64,000 nucleotides of DNA from positions 89,209 through 153,208 of the forward strand of contig NZ_FUZF01000013.1 in the NCBI RefSeq assembly GCF_900168125.1, in the 5' to 3' direction. The translations under genes were made by a program, and so were the position numbers. The DNA is from Sphingobacterium nematocida. GTDB taxonomy: Bacteria; Bacteroidota; Bacteroidia; Sphingobacteriales; Sphingobacteriaceae. This document shows, piece by piece, positions 53,175 through 60,934 of this stretch. How positions within the stretch are numbered: the first letter of the stretch is position 1; every line of letters starts with the position of its first letter. Below the pieces are notes generated by a model. The model did no database searches and was not told the DNA's origin. It was given only the letters and a program-made list of their open reading frames with translations.

Positions 53175-55166
53175 TTGATTACGAAAGAAACAATTGATAA
53201 GGTACTAGATACGGCTCGTATCGAAGAAGTGGTAGGTGAATTTGTCGATCTCAAAAAGAGGGGTACATCTCTTATTGGTAACTGTCCTTTTCATAATGAA
53301 AAAACACCGTCATTTCATGTCTCGGTAGCTAAGGGGATCTATAAATGCTTCGGCTGTGGTGCCGGAGGAGATTCGCTTAAGTTTGTCATGGAATTGGAGA
53401 AATTTTCCTATCCAGAGGCAATACGTTACTTGGCCAGTAAATATAGTATAGAGATTGCCGAGGTAGAGCGTAGCCCAGCACAGATGGCTGCTCAAGATAA
53501 GCGGGAGTCTTTATATGTATTGAGCCAGTGGGCAGGAAAGTTTTTCAAACAACAGATTTGGGAGACTGATCTAGGAAAATCGATTGGACTATCTTATTTT
53601 AAAGAAAGAGGGTATCGGGACGATATCATCAAGAAGTTTGATTTGGGGTATTCGCCAGATCAATGGACAGCTTTGGTAGATGCCGCAAAAAAAGATGGAT
53701 TCCAGGAAGCGTATATTGCCGAGATTGGCTTAGCCATAGAAAGAGATGATAAAAGTCTGTATGATCGGTTTCGTGGAAGGGTGATTTTTCCTATACATAA
53801 TCTGACAGGGAGAATTATCGGTTTTGGTGGACGTACATTGAAGACCGAGAAATCGGTACCTAAATATGTTAACTCTCCAGAAAGTGAAATATACCATAAG
53901 TCTGATGTCCTATATGGTCTAAATCATGCTAAGAAGGCCATAATGGATGCTGATCTGTGTTATTTGGTCGAGGGGTATGCTGATGTCATAGCGATGCATC
54001 AAGCTGGAGTGGAGAATGTGGTGTCTTCCTCAGGCACCTCGCTGACTTCGGGACAGATCAAGCTTATTTCGCGTTTTACCAAGAATGTAGTAATTCTGTA
54101 CGACGGAGATGCAGCGGGCATTAAAGCTTCACTCCGAGGGACGGATATGTTGCTCGAGGAAGGGTTGAATGTAAAAGTGTTACTTTTCCCGGATGGGAAT
54201 GACCCAGACTCTTATATTAAAGAGGTCGGATCTAATGCTTTTATAGAATATATAGCCGCACATCAGGAAGATTTTATTTTTTATAAGACACATATTTTAC
54301 TCAAAGACGCTAAGGATGATCCTATAAAGCGAGCTGAGGTGATTCGTGAGGTTGTGGAGAGTATTGCGTTGATTCCGGATGAAATTAAGGTGTCTGTGTT
54401 CATCCGTCAGTGTAGCTCGTTGTTAGATATCGAAGAACGTATCTTATTGTCTGAGCTGAATAAAATCCGTCTCACCCGGGCGAAAGCACAGGAGAAAAAG
54501 GGAGGCGGAAAGACGGTGTCGGCACCCGTTTTTGTGGGACCAGAGGGAGATATGCCACCACCTGATTTTTTCATGACGGAAGAAGAAAGGGGTGAAAGTG
54601 GGGTGGGAACTGATTCGGTATCACAACCGATTACTGCTGAGATACTGCAGGAACGGGAAATAGTTCGGATTTTGCTGAATTATGGTCGTGAGCTGGTGAG
54701 TTGGGAAGGCAATGGCGATATTCCTGTGGCTCCTTATCTATTGGGGAGTATAGATGATCTGACTTTTGAAGACCGGGCCAGTGCTGTTATTGTGGAAGAA
54801 TTTAAAAAGCAGGCAGAGGCATTCGAGGTACCTGAAGCACGTTTTTTTTTCGCGCACGAAAATGAGGAAGTTGCTAAACTAGCGATAGATAGTATAGCAA
54901 CACGGTATGAAATCAGTGCTAACTGGAATGACGATAAGCGGAAAATATACGTGACTAGGGAGATTGAGCATTTGAAGGAATTGGTGATTCAGGCTATATA
55001 CCGAATAAAGAAAAGAAAGTTTGCTTCTGAAATGCATAAGATAAGAGAGGAGCTCAAGTTGCCGCTTAGTGCCGAGGATATGGAGATCGCGTTGCATAAG
55101 TACCAGAAGCTGAAAGAAGGTGAACAGTTGCTCGGTAATTTATTGGGTAATACGATCGTGAAATAA
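53175..55166 (+). CDS. dnaG: DNA primase
   Basis: 663 residues; synthesises RNA primers at the replication fork. It starts with TTG at 53175, preceded by AGGGGG, and the residues that follow (ITKETIDKVLDTARIEEVVGEFVDLKKRG) are the normal primase N-terminus. Zinc finger: Cys37, His40, Cys58, Cys61. The Toprim core shows LVEGYADVIAMHQAG (catalytic Glu) and LYDGDAAG (metal-binding Asp pair). The region after about 440 is variable (low-complexity GGGKTVSAPVFVGPEGD), followed by the helicase-binding domain typical of Bacteroidota primases. Confidence 0.96.
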   Translation: MITKETIDKVLDTARIEEVVGEFVDLKKRGTSLIGNCPFHNEKTPSFHVSVAKGIYKCFGCGAGGDSLKFVMELEKFSYPEAIRYLASKYSIEIAEVERSPAQMAAQDKRESLYVLSQWAGKFFKQQIWETDLGKSIGLSYFKERGYRDDIIKKFDLGYSPDQWTALVDAAKKDGFQEAYIAEIGLAIERDDKSLYDRFRGRVIFPIHNLTGRIIGFGGRTLKTEKSVPKYVNSPESEIYHKSDVLYGLNHAKKAIMDADLCYLVEGYADVIAMHQAGVENVVSSSGTSLTSGQIKLISRFTKNVVILYDGDAAGIKASLRGTDMLLEEGLNVKVLLFPDGNDPDSYIKEVGSNAFIEYIAAHQEDFIFYKTHILLKDAKDDPIKRAEVIREVVESIALIPDEIKVSVFIRQCSSLLDIEERILLSELNKIRLTRAKAQEKKGGGKTVSAPVFVGPEGDMPPPDFFMTEEERGESGVGTDSVSQPITAEILQEREIVRILLNYGRELVSWEGNGDIPVAPYLLGSIDDLTFEDRASAVIVEEFKKQAEAFEVPEARFFFAHENEEVAKLAIDSIATRYEISANWNDDKRKIYVTREIEHLKELVIQAIYRIKKRKFASEMHKIREELKLPLSAEDMEIALHKYQKLKEGEQLLGNLLGNTIVK

Positions 55167-55240
55167 GTGCTATTTTTTGGAGATTGAGGTCGTGAATACG
55201 AAGCTTTTTCTATAAGTTTACATAAAGCTTGTCTAGGTAT

Positions 55241-55594
55241 ATGGCGCAACATCTGTCTTCAGGTCGATACGGTGAACAGCTCGGAGTTGATTACATTCTT
55301 AAAGCTGGGTATACGGTGTTGTATAGGAACTGGAGATACCGCTATTGGGAGGTAGATATTGTAGCCATGGATGGCGATACCTTGGTCTTTATAGAGGTAA
55401 AGAGTCGTACGAATACCGCATTCGGTGAGCCCGTAGAATTTGTAAATTGGAAGAAAAAAAGAAATTTGGTCAAACTGGCCGAAGCTTATATAAAAATAAA
55501 TAGTTTTCAGGGAGAGATACGATTTGATATTATCGCTGTGTACCTGAAATCTGGAAAGATAGAATTGATTAAAGATGCCTTTTGGAACGAGTAG
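55241..55594 (+). CDS. YraN family (UPF0102) nuclease-like protein
   Basis: 117 residues from the ATG at 55241; the frame could start at a TTG at 55229. The family has a restriction-endonuclease-like fold. The GRYGEQLGVDYILKAGYTVLYRNWRYRYWEVDIVAMDGDTLVFIEVKSR stretch includes the family's ExD and ExK residues (EVDIV, FIEVK), though function is unproven. It follows dnaG by 74 bp. Confidence 0.9.
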   Translation: MAQHLSSGRYGEQLGVDYILKAGYTVLYRNWRYRYWEVDIVAMDGDTLVFIEVKSRTNTAFGEPVEFVNWKKKRNLVKLAEAYIKINSFQGEIRFDIIAVYLKSGKIELIKDAFWNE

Positions 55595-55637
55595 TGTAAG
55601 TGCAGATGAATAGGTAGTAAAAAATAAATACATCCCG

Positions 55638-56675
55638 ATGAAGAAAAGATCAGTCGCCCTAATGTGTGTAGCCATGTTGGTTACAGTAATAGGTTGTAAA
55701 ACCCAAAAAGGCAAATTAGAGTTTGTAAGCCCAGATTCAGGAAAACGAATCGCCTATGGAGAACAAGTAAAATTGACGTTGAATTTTCCTAACGCGACGA
55801 TAGATTCTGTTGTTTATTCTATCGACGGCAATGTGATTGAAACAAAAAGAGATACTGCTTCTATATCATTTGATACGAAACAGTATGGTTTAGGGGATCG
55901 GTCGCTGTCTGCGAAAGTTTATGCTGAAGGAAAGGAAGATATTGCCTATAGTAATGTGATGGTCGTTCCCCCCAATGCAAAGAATTTTGGGTTTGAGGTG
56001 GTTAACACTTTTCCCCACGACTCCGAGTCCTTTACCCAGGGACTACAATATCAGGATGGTGTCATGTACGAATCCTCGGGAAGGTATGAGAAATCTCAAT
56101 TGAGAAAGGTTGATCTTCAGACGGGGAAAGTATTAAAATCTATCAAGTTGGATGATAAGTATTTTGCAGAAGGGATGACGATCGTAGATGGTAAAATTGT
56201 ACTGTTGACTTGGCAAGAAAATATAGCGCTGATCTATAATAAGGATAGTTTTGTGCAGGTAGGGTCTTTTAACTATAGCAATAGCAAAGAGGGGTGGGGA
56301 TTGACCTATGACGGTGAAAGAATGATCAAATCTGACGGGACCAATCGGTTATATTTCTTAAATGCAAAGACAGGGACGGAGGAATCATCTGTAGCAGTAT
56401 ATGATGAAAATGGAGCGGTGGATAGTCTTAACGAATTAGAGTTTATTGACGGTAAGGTATATGCGAATGTTTATGGGCAGGAGGTTATTGTCATTATTGA
56501 CCCTAAAACTGGGGCTGTAGAGGGGAGGATCAACCTAGTGGGTATGTATGATGAAAATCGCCAACCGACAGATAATGAGTTAAATGGTATAGCTTATGAC
56601 CATCAGGCCAAGCGATTGTTTGTAACCGGCAAGCTGTGGTCAAAACTATTTGAGATTAAATTGGTCGTCCGTTAG
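55638..56675 (+). CDS. Glutaminyl-peptide cyclotransferase lipoprotein
   Basis: 345 residues. Forms N-terminal pyroglutamate on exported proteins. Lipobox VIGC (Cys20) anchors it in a membrane. An extra beta-sandwich (about 25-115) precedes the five-bladed propeller with family blocks VVNTFPHDSESFTQGLQYQDGVMYESSGRYEKSQLRKVDLQTG and, near the C-terminus, DNELNGIAYDHQAKRLFVTGKLW. The catalytic Glu usually found near SFTQGL cannot be fixed by eye. In Bacteroidota the enzyme modifies secreted lipoproteins whose signal is followed by Gln. It stands 43 bp after yraN. Confidence 0.88.
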   Translation: MKKRSVALMCVAMLVTVIGCKTQKGKLEFVSPDSGKRIAYGEQVKLTLNFPNATIDSVVYSIDGNVIETKRDTASISFDTKQYGLGDRSLSAKVYAEGKEDIAYSNVMVVPPNAKNFGFEVVNTFPHDSESFTQGLQYQDGVMYESSGRYEKSQLRKVDLQTGKVLKSIKLDDKYFAEGMTIVDGKIVLLTWQENIALIYNKDSFVQVGSFNYSNSKEGWGLTYDGERMIKSDGTNRLYFLNAKTGTEESSVAVYDENGAVDSLNELEFIDGKVYANVYGQEVIVIIDPKTGAVEGRINLVGMYDENRQPTDNELNGIAYDHQAKRLFVTGKLWSKLFEIKLVVR

Positions 56676-56693
56676 TCTGCGGGGCGACCTTGA

Positions 56694-57416
56694 TTAAGGT
56701 AATATTGTTTTTTTCTGAATCTGAAGCGAGAAAGGTATTTTTTCGTTCAGCTCTATGTATCCTGCAGACGCCTCTTCGTCAAGGCGGTCGGGATATAGAA
56801 TTCCGTTGAGATGGTCAATCTCATGCTGGAATATTACAGCTGTAAAGCCTTCAATATTCTCTTCTATAACTTGTCCTTCCTTATCTTGGTATTGTATTCT
56901 GATAGCGTAACTGCGATGTATACTTTCTTTTCGATCTGGAATAGAAAGGCAGCCCTCTGTACCTAGACGAATGAGTTGCGACTTCCAGGTTATTTTTGGA
57001 TTAATATAGCATTCAAAAGGGTCATCATTTTTATCAAAACGTTGTACCCAGATTATGTTCCTGTTGATACCGATTTGGGGAGCGGCAATTCCTACACCTG
57101 AATGAGCAGGATCTTGTACCGTGAGTAGCATACGTGCCTTTAAGATGGGCAATAATGGATCGGCGTGATGTATATCTAATGATACATTTTTCAAAACTTT
57201 TAGCTCTGATTTATCGGTTGTTTGGTAGACGTGTAATTTGCTGTGTTTGTCACCAAAAAGAATGATCTCCTTTTCGTGTTTATTAAAACCTTCTGCTTTA
57301 GTGTGTTCCATTTTGCTTTTTTCCGTTGTTGATACTGCCTTTACCTGAGCAAGTGCGGGTGTAGTCGCCATAAGTAAGAAATACGAGATGACAGTGTAAC
57401 TATTTTTTAATTTCAT
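56694..57416 (-). CDS. Peptide-deformylase-like protein with signal peptide
   Basis: 240 residues from the ATG ending at 57416. The N-terminus is a signal peptide (MKLKNSYTVISYFLLMATTPALAQ), so the enzyme would leave the cytoplasm, unlike normal deformylase. All three active-site motifs are intact: GVGIAAPQ at 107-114, EGCLS with Cys156, and HEIDH with His198, Glu199, His202. The frame extends to 57503 through non-consensus codons. Family knowledge: cytoplasmic Def removes formyl from nascent Met; an exported paralogue would need another substrate, possibly formylated peptides from other cells. The usual def/fmt pair is not beside it. Confidence 0.82.
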   Translation of the reverse strand: MKLKNSYTVISYFLLMATTPALAQVKAVSTTEKSKMEHTKAEGFNKHEKEIILFGDKHSKLHVYQTTDKSELKVLKNVSLDIHHADPLLPILKARMLLTVQDPAHSGVGIAAPQIGINRNIIWVQRFDKNDDPFECYINPKITWKSQLIRLGTEGCLSIPDRKESIHRSYAIRIQYQDKEGQVIEENIEGFTAVIFQHEIDHLNGILYPDRLDEEASAGYIELNEKIPFSLQIQKKTILP

Positions 57417-57513
57417 GCTGCCTTTAAAATAGAATTTAAATCTACACTTTTTTTCAATGGGACAAATGTTATTTGTTTTTAAATAGATAGACGCTATCCT
57501 CAAAATGGAATTG

Positions 57514-57521
57514 TACCTTTG
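57514..57521 (+). promoter_or_regulatory. -7 promoter box for ruvX-ybeY
   Basis: TACCTTTG fits TAnnTTTG and ends 16 nt before the ruvX ATG. No ideal -33 element. Confidence 0.5.
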
Positions 57522-57537
57522 TGAAAAAAAGAAGATT

Positions 57538-57951
57538 ATGCGGTTGATGGCATTTGATTATGGGACTAAGCGGATCGGAATTGCGGTTTCTGATCCTTTA
57601 CAGATCATCGCTACGGCATTGGATACAGTTCATCCGGAGAAAATATGGGATTTTTTAAAAAGCTATCTGCAACAAGAGCAGGTGGAGACATTTGTGGTGG
57701 GTAAGCCCCTGCAGACGGATGGAACCGATTCAGAAGCTGCCCAGCACGTAGTCGGGTTTGTCCGTAAATTGCAACGGGAATACCCCGGAGTATCGATAGT
57801 ACATGTTGACGAAAGATTTACTTCAAAAATAGCTTCTCAAACTATTGCGCAGAGTGGGATGAAAAAAAATAAAAGAAAAGAAAAAGGGCTTGTAGATACA
57901 ATATCTGCAACACTTATATTACAGACTTATATGGATACTCAAAAATATTAA
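57538..57951 (+). CDS. ruvX: Holliday-junction-resolvase-like RNase RuvX (YqgF)
   Basis: 137 residues from the ATG at 57538; the longer frame from 57505 covers the promoter box and is excluded. YqgF fold of the RNase H class: MAFDYGTKRIGIAVSD with the first catalytic Asp, FVVGKPLQTDGTDSEAAQ, and VDERFTSKIASQ. Family members process pre-16S rRNA 5' ends; a Holliday-junction role was the older proposal. It lies 2 bp ahead of ybeY, another 16S-maturation gene, so the two work in one pathway. Confidence 0.93.
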   Translation: MRLMAFDYGTKRIGIAVSDPLQIIATALDTVHPEKIWDFLKSYLQQEQVETFVVGKPLQTDGTDSEAAQHVVGFVRKLQREYPGVSIVHVDERFTSKIASQTIAQSGMKKNKRKEKGLVDTISATLILQTYMDTQKY

Positions 57952-57953
57952 TT

Positions 57954-58388
57954 ATGGCATTACGGAATATAGCTTTTTTTTCGGAAGATACTGATTACAC
58001 GTTGAAGGAAAAAGCGAAGATTCGAGAATGGATTAATCTTGCCATTCAAGGAGAGGGCTTTAAGAGAATAAGTGATTTGAATTTTATATTTTGTTCAGAC
58101 GAATACCTTCTCGATATCAACAAGCAGTATCTTAATCATGACACCTATACCGATATCGTAACATTTGATTCGTCTGAGGAGGAGGAGGTAATAGCGGGGG
58201 ATGTATTTATCTCTATTGATAGGATCCGAGACAACTCTTCCAAGTTCAAAGTATCGGAAAGGGATGAGCTGCATCGTGTTATTATTCATGGGGTGATGCA
58301 TCTTTGTGGTTATCACGATAAAAATAAGGCAGATAAGGAGGAGATGACTGCCAAAGAAAATGAATACTTAAGCAAACGAGAGTTTTAG
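57954..58388 (+). CDS. ybeY: rRNA maturation endoribonuclease YbeY
   Basis: 144 residues. Trims the 3' end of 16S rRNA and helps degrade defective ribosomes. The zinc site reads HGVMHLCGYHD (residues 112-122): His112 and His116 are kept, but the usual GYDH is HD here, so the third ligand is shifted or replaced by Asp122. From memory this is a Bacteroidota variant (GYKD-type). Other family blocks: LNFIFCSDEYLLDINKQYLNHDTYTDIVTF and IAGDVFISIDRIRDN. It is the last gene before the bidirectional terminator. Confidence 0.93.
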   Translation: MALRNIAFFSEDTDYTLKEKAKIREWINLAIQGEGFKRISDLNFIFCSDEYLLDINKQYLNHDTYTDIVTFDSSEEEEVIAGDVFISIDRIRDNSSKFKVSERDELHRVIIHGVMHLCGYHDKNKADKEEMTAKENEYLSKREF

Positions 58389-58395
58389 CTAAGTC

Positions 58396-58441
58396 TATTT
58401 AAAAAGCCCCGAAAACTGATGTTTTCGGGGCTTTTTAAATA
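58396..58441. terminator. Bidirectional terminator between ybeY and ndk
   Basis: A perfect 21-bp stem (58396-58416 and 58421-58441) with a GC-rich core GCCCCGAAAAC and a 4-nt loop; A- and T-runs on both sides serve both strands. Confidence 0.95.
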
Positions 58442-58453
58442 TTGGTGATTAGC

Positions 58454-58873
58454 TTAAAATCTTTCGAATTGAGAAAAGAAGAAACTACCTTCAATCGCTG
58501 CATTCTCGTCGGAATCAGAGCCGTGAATTGCGTTAGCGTCGATAGATTTAGCGTATTTGTTACGGATAGTACCTTCTGCAGCATCTGCCGGGTTTGTCGC
58601 TCCGATCAATGTACGGAAGTCTTCAATTGCGTTATCTTTTTCAAGGATTGCAGCTACGATAGGGCCAGAAGACATGAAGTCTACCAATTCCCCGTAAAAA
58701 GGACGTGCTTTATGAACCGCGTAAAACTCACCTGCTGTTTCTTTTGTAAGGCTAATGTATTTCATTGCGACGATTTTGAAGCCACCTGCAATAATATCAT
58801 TTAAAATAGCTCCGATATGCCCATTTGCTACTGCATCTGGCTTTATCATCGTAAATGTTCTGTTTGTTGCCAT
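58454..58873 (-). CDS. ndk: Nucleoside diphosphate kinase
   Basis: 139 residues from the ATG ending at 58873. Transfers the gamma phosphate between NTPs and NDPs through His117, located in NAIHGSDS, the invariant signature. [10 protein letters not shown] opens the protein and [22 protein letters not shown] lies in the middle. Length is normal for the family. Confidence 0.96.
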   Translation of the reverse strand: MATNRTFTMIKPDAVANGHIGAILNDIIAGGFKIVAMKYISLTKETAGEFYAVHKARPFYGELVDFMSSGPIVAAILEKDNAIEDFRTLIGATNPADAAEGTIRNKYAKSIDANAIHGSDSDENAAIEGSFFFSQFERF

Positions 58874-58891
58874 TGTATTATAATTTTTTTG

Positions 58892-58899
58892 CAAAGATA
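58892..58899 (-). promoter_or_regulatory. -7 promoter box for ndk
   Basis: The minus strand reads TATCTTTG here, a match to TAnnTTTG, 18 nt upstream of the ndk ATG. Confidence 0.5.
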
Positions 58900-58966
58900 A
58901 AAGAATAATGATAAAAGATTAAAGATTAGCGATAAAAGATTCCTTCCCACTTATCCAAAAGTTATT

Positions 58967-58974
58967 TAACTTTG
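58967..58974 (+). promoter_or_regulatory. -7 promoter box for ispH
   Basis: TAACTTTG fits TAnnTTTG and ends 4 nt before the ATG, so the transcript may start at or next to the start codon (leaderless or nearly so). Confidence 0.5.
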
Positions 58975-58978
58975 TAGT

Positions 58979-59827
58979 ATGTCAAAAAATCTGCAGGTTA
59001 CGATTGATAAGGATTCAGGATTTTGCTTCGGTGTGGTTTATGCTATTGATATGGCCGAAGAAATCCTGGAAGAAGAGGGGTATCTTTATTGTCTAGGCGA
59101 CATTGTCCATAACGATGAAGAAGTGGCTCGCTTAAAAGCCAAGGGACTACGTATTATTAGTCATGATGCACTTCCAGATTTGCAGAATGAAAAAGTATTG
59201 ATCCGTGCCCATGGCGAAGCGCCAGAAACTTATCGCATTGCCTTGGAAAATAATATCACGCTTATCGATGCCTCTTGTCCTGTCGTGTTAAAGCTTCAGA
59301 ATAGGATTAAGACTTCGTATGATGACTCCGAGAAGATTTTAATCTTTGGTAAGCATGGGCACGCTGAAGTAATAGGCCTTCAAGGACAAACCAATAATGA
59401 GGCTCTAGTGTTTCAGGATATTGATGAGCTGGATAATATAGAGTTGCCTCCGTCTTTCACATTGTATAGCCAGACTACCAAAAGTGTTGATAAGTTTTAT
59501 GCCATAAAGAAAGAACTTATAGATAGAGGCTATGAAGTAAAAGCGAATGATACTATCTGTAGGCAGGTCTCTAACCGTTATGAAGATTTAGGTGATTTTG
59601 CAAAGCAATATGATCGCGTAGTATTTGTTTCTGGGAAGAAATCTTCTAATGGTAAAGTCCTTTATGATGTTTGTAAGGCCGCAAATCCAAATTCTTATTT
59701 TATATCTGAGTTGGAGGAATTAGATTTGTCGTTGTTTAACGAAGGCGAAGCGATAGGAATTTGTGGGGCTACTTCCACACCTATGTGGCTGATGAAGGAA
59801 ATCAAAGTTGCCCTCGAATCATTGTAG
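58979..59827 (+). CDS. ispH: 4-hydroxy-3-methylbut-2-enyl diphosphate reductase
   Basis: 282 residues. Last enzyme of the MEP isoprenoid pathway; makes IPP and DMAPP with a [4Fe-4S] cluster. The three cluster cysteines lie in GFCFGV (Cys16), DASCPVV and DTICRQV. Other family blocks: DIVHNDEEV, KHGHAEVIGLQG, SGKKSSNGKVLYDV and GATSTPMWLMKEI. GFCFGVVYAID replaces the more common GFCAGVxRAI. Confidence 0.94.
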   Translation: MSKNLQVTIDKDSGFCFGVVYAIDMAEEILEEEGYLYCLGDIVHNDEEVARLKAKGLRIISHDALPDLQNEKVLIRAHGEAPETYRIALENNITLIDASCPVVLKLQNRIKTSYDDSEKILIFGKHGHAEVIGLQGQTNNEALVFQDIDELDNIELPPSFTLYSQTTKSVDKFYAIKKELIDRGYEVKANDTICRQVSNRYEDLGDFAKQYDRVVFVSGKKSSNGKVLYDVCKAANPNSYFISELEELDLSLFNEGEAIGICGATSTPMWLMKEIKVALESL

Positions 59828-59885
59828 CTAGGTCATACAATTTTCATATTAAATGTGTCTCAGGGACATAATCTATTTTTTTGTA

Positions 59886-59893
59886 TAATTTTG
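59886..59893 (+). promoter_or_regulatory. -7 promoter box for hemH
   Basis: TAATTTTG fits TAnnTTTG, 5 nt before the ATG at 59899; again the 5' leader would be very short. Confidence 0.5.
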
Positions 59894-59898
59894 TATTA

Positions 59899-60927
59899 AT
59901 GAACAAACAGGCTAAAAAAGGAGTCTTGTTGGTGCAATTGGGTACGCCCGATGCTGCCGCTACTCCTGAAGTGCAAAGATATCTTACCGAGTTTTTAATG
60001 GATGGACGCGTAATGGATATTCCTTATTTGAGTCGTACATTACTTGTAAAGGGAATCATAGTACCTAGAAGGGCAGCTAATTCTGCAGCAACGTATAAGA
60101 CGATTTGGGACGAGAATACAGGCTCTCCATTGATGTATTATAGTTTGCTGCAAAAGGAAATGCTGCAAGCAGAGTTGGGTGAAGAATATCACGTTGAACT
60201 TGCGATGAGATATCAAAATCCTTCGATAGAGTCTGCGTTAAAAAAGATGGAAGGAATGCTGTTGGAATCTATCAAAGTAGTGCCTTTGTTTCCGCAGTAT
60301 GCATCCGCTACTACAGGTTCGGTAATAGAGAAAGTGATGGAAATTATGCGTAAATGGCAATATTTCCCAAGTGTTTCTTTTGTAAATAGCTACTGTGAAA
60401 ATGAGGATATGGTAGCGGTGTTTGCAGAGAATGGTAAAAAACATAATATTGATGAATTTGATCATATTTTGTTTAGTTATCACGGCCTGCCCGTGCGTCA
60501 ATTAGGTAAGGTTGATCCTACCGGTGAACTGAAGTGTCCAGATGCTGGTTGTGACACCTGTCGAAAAGAGCTAAATACCTTTTGTTATCTCTCGCAATGC
60601 TATGCAACAACGCGCGCTATTTCTTCTAAATTAGGATTAGCACCGGATAGGTTTACAGTTTGTTTTCAATCACGATTGGGTAAGACTCCATGGATACAGC
60701 CTTATACGTCAGATGTGTTACATGATTTAGCTCAAAAAGGAGTCAAAAAATTATTAGTATTCAGCCCTGCCTTTGTGGCAGATTGTATTGAGACATTAGA
60801 TGAGATCCAGGTTGAATATGCGGATGAGTTTAAAGCTCTCGGGGGAGAGGAAGTGGTGATGGTAGAAAGCTTAAATGATAATCCGAGATGGATCGCTTCG
60901 CTAAAGCGATTGGTACTCTCAAATTGA
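59899..60927 (+). CDS. hemH: Ferrochelatase
   Basis: 342 residues from the ATG at 59899 (the frame could begin at 59881, over the promoter box). Inserts Fe2+ into protoporphyrin IX, the last step of haem synthesis. VLLVQLGTPDAAATPEVQRYLTEFLMD opens the protein; FSYHGLPVR carries the metal-site His195; FQSRLGKTPWIQPYT and SPAFVADCIETLDEI follow, with the catalytic Glu. A cysteine-rich stretch (Cys213, 218, 221, 229, 234) follows the active-site loop; related cysteines bind a [2Fe-2S] cluster in some ferrochelatases. The metallophosphoesterase gene starts 7 bp after its stop. Confidence 0.95.
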   Translation: MNKQAKKGVLLVQLGTPDAAATPEVQRYLTEFLMDGRVMDIPYLSRTLLVKGIIVPRRAANSAATYKTIWDENTGSPLMYYSLLQKEMLQAELGEEYHVELAMRYQNPSIESALKKMEGMLLESIKVVPLFPQYASATTGSVIEKVMEIMRKWQYFPSVSFVNSYCENEDMVAVFAENGKKHNIDEFDHILFSYHGLPVRQLGKVDPTGELKCPDAGCDTCRKELNTFCYLSQCYATTRAISSKLGLAPDRFTVCFQSRLGKTPWIQPYTSDVLHDLAQKGVKKLLVFSPAFVADCIETLDEIQVEYADEFKALGGEEVVMVESLNDNPRWIASLKRLVLSN

Positions 60928-60934
60928 TAAAACT

